From an uncultured Gammaproteobacteria bacterium (GTDB taxonomy: Bacteria > Pseudomonadota > Gammaproteobacteria > HK1), in NCBI GenBank assembly GCA_958295465.1, contig OY282353.1, positions 62,001-126,000 on the forward strand: a stretch of 64,000 bases of DNA, written 5' to 3'. Positions 59,898 to 64,000 of the stretch are shown here, piece by piece. The position numbers were made by a program, and so were the translations under genes. A model generated the notes under the pieces. The model was not told where the DNA came from. It worked only from the letters and a program-made list of their open reading frames with translations, and ran no database searches. Every line of letters starts with the position of its first letter. The stretch's first letter is position 1.

Positions 59898-60107
59898 ATG
59901 ATCCTGCCCGAAGGAGGAACGGGAGAACCTGCAGACCCCGAGATGCCAGAAGGGGTGAAGGCAGTGTACGAAGAAGCGAGAACCATCGCACAGAAATCGC
60001 CACGAGCCGCAGCCGCGCTGTTGCGGCAGAGCGTGGAAATGCTGTGCAGGGAGCTGTGCGAGGTCTCCCGAGGGAAACAGGTGAAACTGAACGAGAAGAC
60101 CGAGTGA
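59898..60107 (+). pseudogene. DUF4145-like fragment, truncated by an IS3 end
   Basis: A 69-residue frame with EMPEGVKAVYEEARTIAQKS and PRAAAALLRQSVEMLCRELC, which is the core helix pair of DUF4145 (Y-x-E-A...S-P-R-A-A-x-x-L-L-R). The usual protein is 150-250 residues. The stop codon TGA at 60105-60107 is supplied by the first bases of an IS3-type terminal sequence, TGAACCGCCCCGGGTTTCCC. Confidence 0.6.
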
Positions 60108-60262
60108 ACCGCCCCGGGTTTCCCGGAGACTCCACTCGTTGAGTCTTCGGGAGGAAAGGGCAGATGAACTCATCGACAAGAGACTCCCCGGAAGTCCGGG
60201 ATCGAGCAGTGCGCCTGGTGCTTGGTGGTGGTGAGGCGCGGTCGGTGCCGCACGTGCTGCCG
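60105..60262 (+). mobile_element. Left-end fragment of an IS3-family element
   Basis: TGAACCGCCCCGGGTTTCCC and GGAGACTCCA look like an IS3-group terminal repeat. The ATG at 60164 then opens an orfA-type start, SPEVRDRAVRLVL, which breaks off after about 30 codons. The rest of the element is missing. Confidence 0.6.
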
Positions 60263-60380
60263 GTGGGGATGGCGCCGCGATGTGCTTGCTCATCGTTTCT
60301 CCTCCGTCACGTGGCAGGGGAGCCGAATAACATTATTGAAGTTGAACTGAAATCCGTCGGAGTCATACGGACGGCCTGAG

Positions 60381-60617
60381 ACGTGGCCGCGGACGCGATG
60401 CCCTTCTTCGGCGAAGCCCGGGTCCCCGCACAGCGCTACGTGCAGGGCACGGAGATTGCGCCCGCTCGTGCTGCCCGCGGCGACGGGGGGCAACCTGCCG
60501 CTGGCCTGCACGCTGGTGGCGGTGCAGGAACCGACCCGCACGCTGACCCCCTACGGCGGGCTCGCCCCGTCCGAGGGCGACGCGCGCTTCCTGCTCGACC
60601 GGCGTTCGAGCTGAGTC
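60381..60617 (+). pseudogene. Ig-like (He_PIG-type) repeat remnant
   Basis: Across one frameshift the text reads VPAQRYVQGTEI, then APLVLPAATGGNLPLACTL and VAVQEPTRTLTPYGGL. This is the putative-Ig/cadherin-like repeat seen in large surface proteins (VPDQ.Y..GT.I.PL.LP.ATGGN.PL.Y.L). One extra base near 60462 breaks it and a stop follows. It is only a scrap. Confidence 0.55.
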
Positions 60618-61104
60618 TGGAAGGAGAGCGCCGGGAGAGCTGCACCGACCGCACCGAGCACGGCCTGATGCTGCGCGGGCGGTCGCAGACGTTCAAGGAC
60701 CGACCCCCGGGACCACCGGACCAGGGCGATTCGCTCGTCACGGGGGCGGCGCAGTCAGGCGGGAGGTCTGCCGTCGGTAGGCGCATCCTCGCCCGTCCGC
60801 GACTATCCATATCCATCCGATACCGCCTCGGCGTGTGGGATATGAATGTGGGAAATGATTTATGGAATAAATTAAAACAATGAGTTACATGTTATCCACG
60901 AGATCGATTTCCCGGCGTTTCGGGACCGCGGGCGGGCGGACCAGGGAAGGACTCGCCGCCCCCGACGGCCGGGCGCCGCCGGACCGGCAGGCACGTTGGA
61001 CGTGATTGACGACCGGTTCACGGCCTTGGCGCCATCAGGAGCCCGCTGATCCCGGCACCCGGGAGCTGGCCGGCACACGGGTGGAAAAACCAGCAGGCGC
61101 CGGC
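60618..61104. other. Intergenic stretch without recognised gene
   Basis: I see nothing coding that I can support. An AT-rich patch at about 60840-60900 (GAAATGATTTATGGAATAAA and on) contrasts with the GC-rich flanks. It could hold a promoter or be a foreign scrap. Confidence 0.4.
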
Positions 61105-62301
61105 TCACGGCCCCAGCACCATCCTGGCGATGAGGTTGCGCTGGATCTCGTTGGTGCCGCCGTAGATCGAAGCCTTGCGCATGTTGAAGTACGCGGGGGC
61201 CAGCCCCGCCGCGTACTCCGGCCCCACCGGAGCCCCGTTCCAGCCGTACTCCATCGCTTCGGGAACGCAGGGCGCCGCGTAGTTGCCCATGGCCTTCATC
61301 AGCATCCCGGAGATCTTCTGCTGCACCTCGGTGCCGCGGATCTTGAGCATGTTCGCTTCCACCCCCGGCGACTTGCCCTGCTCCGCGTCCATCAGGGCGC
61401 GCAGCTCGGTGTATTCAAGGGCGGTCAGCTCGATCTCGGTCTCGGCCACCGAGCGCATGAAGTCGGTGTCCTCGGCCAGCAGCGCCCCGCCCACCCGGTG
61501 GTTGCGTGCGATGTCCTTCAGGCAGGACAGCCGCGCCTTGGACGCCGCGATGCCGGCGATGCCGAAGCGCTCGTGCCCCAGCAGGAACTTGGCATACGTC
61601 CAGCCCTTGTTCTCTTCGCCGATACGGTTCTCGACCGGCACCTTCACGTCGGTGAGGTAGACGGTGTTGATCTCCCGGCCGCCGTCGATGGTGGTGATCG
61701 GCCTGACCTCGACCCCGGAGGCGCGCATGTCGATCAGCAGGAAGGAGATCCCCTCTTGTTGCTTGGCTTCCGGGTCCGTGCGCACGAGGCAGAACATCAT
61801 GTCCGCCCACTGGGCGAGGGTGGTCCAGGTCTTGGTGCCGTTGACGACGTAGTGGTCGCCGTCGCGGATCGCCCGGGTGCGCAGGCTGGCGAGATCGGAG
61901 CCGGCGTCCGGCTCCGAATAGCCCTGGCACCACCACGTCTCGTTCCGCGCGATGGCCGGCAGGTACCTCGCCTTCTGCGCGTCGTCGCCGAAGGTGCAGA
62001 TCACCGGCCCGACCATCTTTGGCCCGAAGGGGATGATCCGCGGCGCATTGGCGCGGCCCATCTCCTCCTCGAAGATGTAGCGCTGCACGGGAGACCAGCC
62101 CGTGCCGCCATGCTCCACCGGCCACGAATGGACGAGCCAGCCTTTCTCGGCGAGGATGTCCTGCCAGCGAAGATAGTCTTCCTTTCCGAGCGTCAGGAAG
62201 CGCTCGACCTTCGTGCGGAGATCCCCGGGCAGTCGCTCCTCGATGAACGCGCGCACCTCTCGCCGGAAATCACGCAGCTCGTCCGTGAACTCCAGATCCA
62301 T
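61105..62301 (-). CDS. Acyl-CoA dehydrogenase family protein
   Basis: A 398-residue flavoenzyme. It has MDLEFTDELRDFRREVRAFI at the start, WWCQGYSEPDAGSDLASLRT in the flavin-binding region, VVNGTKTWTTLAQWADMMFC, and a C-terminal KASIYGGTNEIQRNLIARMV. The catalytic base cannot be placed with certainty. It resembles long acyl-CoA dehydrogenases of sterol or branched-acid degradation, but the substrate is unknown. The ATG at 62301 follows GAGAGGAACC; longer starts are not needed. With the AMP-binding ligase at 63729 it suggests fatty or aromatic acid catabolism. Confidence 0.92.
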   Translation of the reverse strand: MDLEFTDELRDFRREVRAFIEERLPGDLRTKVERFLTLGKEDYLRWQDILAEKGWLVHSWPVEHGGTGWSPVQRYIFEEEMGRANAPRIIPFGPKMVGPVICTFGDDAQKARYLPAIARNETWWCQGYSEPDAGSDLASLRTRAIRDGDHYVVNGTKTWTTLAQWADMMFCLVRTDPEAKQQEGISFLLIDMRASGVEVRPITTIDGGREINTVYLTDVKVPVENRIGEENKGWTYAKFLLGHERFGIAGIAASKARLSCLKDIARNHRVGGALLAEDTDFMRSVAETEIELTALEYTELRALMDAEQGKSPGVEANMLKIRGTEVQQKISGMLMKAMGNYAAPCVPEAMEYGWNGAPVGPEYAAGLAPAYFNMRKASIYGGTNEIQRNLIARMVLGP

Positions 62302-62411
62302 CGGTGGTTCCTCTCGATGTTTCGGCATCGTTGCCGCATTCGTGCGAGGCGTCAATCGCCTTCACCGAGAGCGGTGAAGTATTCTGGATCGGCCCGCTTT
62401 CGAGGAGGGTC

Positions 62412-62500
62412 CATGAGCGTTCGCGAGAAAGACGACCGGCCCGTCCGGGTGCGGGGCATCGCGGGGCACGTTGCGCTGGTGACGGGGGCCGGGCCTGGCC
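62412..62500 (+). pseudogene. N-terminal scrap of a short-chain dehydrogenase
   Basis: The ATG at 62412, after GAGGAGGG, begins MSVREKDDRPVRVRGIAGHV and continues ALVTGAGPG, the TGxxxGxG start of an SDR. After about 28 residues the similarity stops in Arg-rich text. It is a truncated gene that has kept its ribosome-binding site. Confidence 0.55.
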
Positions 62501-62686
62501 GCGTTCAACGCGGCCGATGCCGTCGGATCCGCGTCCGCAGCCGGGGGCTGGTGAGAAATGCGGGCCAGACCCTGACATTCCTGCGAGTGCGTGACGGCGG
62601 CAAGGCGCCGATTCGATGCCTCCGATTTCACGCAGACGAAAATGAACGCTTTCAGCTCCGGCTGAACGACCACGGGTGAAGACAGG

Positions 62687-63517
62687 ATGGGTCACGAAAC
62701 CTACGAAGTCCTTGCACTCCGCTACGCCGAGCGCCCCGAGCGCATGCGGCAGGAGAACTTCCTCGAACCGGTCGATGCGCACGACACCCCGATGCCGATG
62801 GATTTCTTCGTGTGGGTCATCCGCAACGCGAACCGCACCGTCGTGGTGGATACCGGGTTCGACCACGCCGAGGCGGCACGCCGCGACCGCCGGGTGATAC
62901 GGCTTCCGTCACAGGCGCTCGCAAGCGTCGGCGTCGATGCGGCAAGCGTCGAGGACGTGGTGATCACCCACCTGCATTACGACCACGCGGGGACGCTGGG
63001 CGATTTTCCCCGCGCACGGTTCCACGTCCAGGAGTCGGAGATGCAGTTCGCGACCGGGCGCTGGATGCTCGACGACGGCGAGCGCCAGGCGTACTCGGCG
63101 GATCACGTCGCGGAGCTGGTGCACCGGTTGTTCGAGAAGCGCGTCGCCTTCCATCGGGAGGACGGCGAGATCGCCCCCGGCGTCACCGTGCACCGCATGT
63201 CCGGGCATACGATGGGCATGCAGTCGGTCCGTGTGCCCACCCGGCGGGGATGGGTGCTGCTCGCCTCCGACGCTTCGCACTACTACGAACACTGGGTACG
63301 GCGGATCCCGTTCGCGATCTGCTGGTCGCGGGGCGATCTCCTCGAGAGCTACGGGAAGTTCGAGTCGCTCGCCGACAGCGAGGATCACGTGGTGCCGGGC
63401 CACGATCCGCTGGTGCGCTCGCTCTATCCCGCGGCCGGCGGCTCGCTCGGTGGTGACGTCGTCCGCCTCGACGAGGCGCCGTCGAGAACGTTGCGCGAGG
63501 TCTTTCCGGAGCGCTGA
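62687..63517 (+). CDS. MBL-fold hydrolase, N-acyl-homoserine-lactonase-like
   Basis: A 276-residue metallo-beta-lactamase-fold enzyme. It has VVVDTGFDHAEAARR, the metal motif VVITHLHYDHAGTLGDFPRA, HRMSGHTMGMQSV, LLASDASHYYE and a late VVPGHDPLV histidine. This order and the complete HxHxDH motif fit the AttM/AiiB-type AHL lactonase family, but many members have other esters or lactones as substrates. The ATG at 62687 follows ACAGG. It lies between two fatty-acid-type genes, so a catabolic lactone is equally possible. Confidence 0.82.
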   Translation: MGHETYEVLALRYAERPERMRQENFLEPVDAHDTPMPMDFFVWVIRNANRTVVVDTGFDHAEAARRDRRVIRLPSQALASVGVDAASVEDVVITHLHYDHAGTLGDFPRARFHVQESEMQFATGRWMLDDGERQAYSADHVAELVHRLFEKRVAFHREDGEIAPGVTVHRMSGHTMGMQSVRVPTRRGWVLLASDASHYYEHWVRRIPFAICWSRGDLLESYGKFESLADSEDHVVPGHDPLVRSLYPAAGGSLGGDVVRLDEAPSRTLREVFPER

Positions 63518-63728
63518 TCCGGCGCCTCGCCCGAGCCGGGAAGCTCCATCACCGCCTCGGCGGGAGAATCCCCGATGCGCTTCGACGCGCGCGGATTCCA
63601 TCGGCCGAGCTCCAGGGGTCCTGAATCCGGAAAGGCGGGCCGACGGTGTTTCGGAAGGCACTGAGGAAGAAGGACGGCCCGCGGGCGGCCGACGGCAGGC
63701 TCTCCGGACGTTGCGCGCCGGTTGCCGT

Positions 63729-64000
63729 TCAAGGCATCGCGCGTTGCAGGCGCGGGATCAGCCTGCCCTTGATGATCTTGCGGGTCGCGGTCAGCGGCAT
63801 CGTATCGAGCACCTCCAGACGTTCCGGCCATCGGACCTTGGCGACGCCGTTCTGGTCGAGGTACGCGCAGATGGCCTCCAGGGTCGGCGCCGCGTCGCCG
63901 GCCACGGTGATGCAGCAGCAGGCGCGCTCGCCCAGTACCGGGTCCGGCACCGGCACGATCGCCGCCATGTCGATTTGCGGATGCGCGGCGAGCAGGTCTT
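63729..64000 (-). CDS. AMP-dependent synthetase/ligase, C-terminal part (continues beyond the window)
   Basis: The last 90 or so residues of an acyl-CoA ligase. The text reads DLLAAHPQIDMAAIVPVPDP and VLGERACCCITV, then LTATRKIIKGRLI. That is the AMP-binding_C domain, with the E/V-L-x-x-H-P start and the catalytic Lys region near the end (TRKIIKGRL). The 5' end lies outside the window, so no start can be named. Transcription is toward the lactonase-like gene. Confidence 0.85.
   Translation of the reverse strand, partial: DLLAAHPQIDMAAIVPVPDPVLGERACCCITVAGDAAPTLEAICAYLDQNGVAKVRWPERLEVLDTMPLTATRKIIKGRLIPRLQRAMP

Overview
The window is high-GC chromosomal DNA from a heterotrophic proteobacterium. 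A gammaproteobacterium fits best: it has a cbb3 oxidase operon, a three-subunit proton-translocating transhydrogenase, IspG of the MEP pathway, Hsp20, acyl-CoA dehydrogenases and a periplasm-type multiheme cytochrome. This placement is inference from gene content; there is no rRNA and I recognised no tRNA. The region is unusually rich in insertion sequences, palindromic repeats and truncated genes, so it reads as a recently IS-expanded, partly decaying genome.

Layout. 41-240: C-terminal scrap of a DUF433-type protein. 390-8347: a D-arabinofuranose donor cassette (HAD-UbiA fusion, DprE1-like oxidase, GT-C glycosyltransferase, DprE2-like SDR). Its glycosyltransferase is cut by an IS1380-family element with a clear 4-bp target duplication. 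8533-9708: DUF4143 ATPase, with a ccoG 3' remnant beside it. 9937-20531, minus strand: cbb3 oxidase genes in the order ccoI-ccoS-(IS5 and palindromic elements)-yip1-ccoN-ccoO-ccoQ-ccoP-ccoG. ccoI is inflated by in-frame low-complexity insertions, including an exact 54-bp tandem repeat. 20794-24605: an MBL-like gene, a broken pqqB, hsp20, a small EamA protein, and remnants of an ATP-grasp synthetase, YceI and possibly an Rpn-type nuclease. 24658-27432: a HyuA-type hydantoinase inflated by in-frame repeats. 27549-30377: a GPP34-diheme cytochrome b fusion followed by an 11-heme cytochrome c. 30712-40350: ispG, DUF1640, an alkaline-phosphatase-superfamily enzyme, pntA1-pntA2-pntB, msrA, a sulfatase scrap and a cysteine-desulfurase-like enzyme. 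40458-42335: a Uma2-type endonuclease and an acyl-CoA dehydrogenase.

42515-53684 is a decayed integrated element. It holds an integrase remnant fused to an ISL3 transposase that is itself split by an ISAs1 element, small phage-like cysteine-rich proteins, two AT-rich methyltransferases, a primase-like remnant, ribbon-helix-helix-like proteins, an IS4 element and an integrase-core transposase. 54045-59520 is a tightly overlapping lipid-linked sugar operon (GT2, flippase-like LPG_synthase_TM protein, GT-C, FAD oxidoreductase). 59518-60617 is a mosaic of scraps. 61105-64000 holds an acyl-CoA dehydrogenase, an SDR scrap, an AHL-lactonase-like MBL enzyme and the 3' end of an AMP-binding ligase.

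The most unusual signal is a family of palindromic repeat modules lying in frame inside or at the start of unrelated genes (hyuA, the multiheme cytochrome, msrA). They occur alongside long in-frame VNTRs in ccoI and hyuA. This resembles the coding palindromic elements known from Rickettsia. The second candidate is the GPP34/diheme cytochrome b/11-heme cytochrome c pair, which looks like an undescribed transmembrane electron-transfer module.
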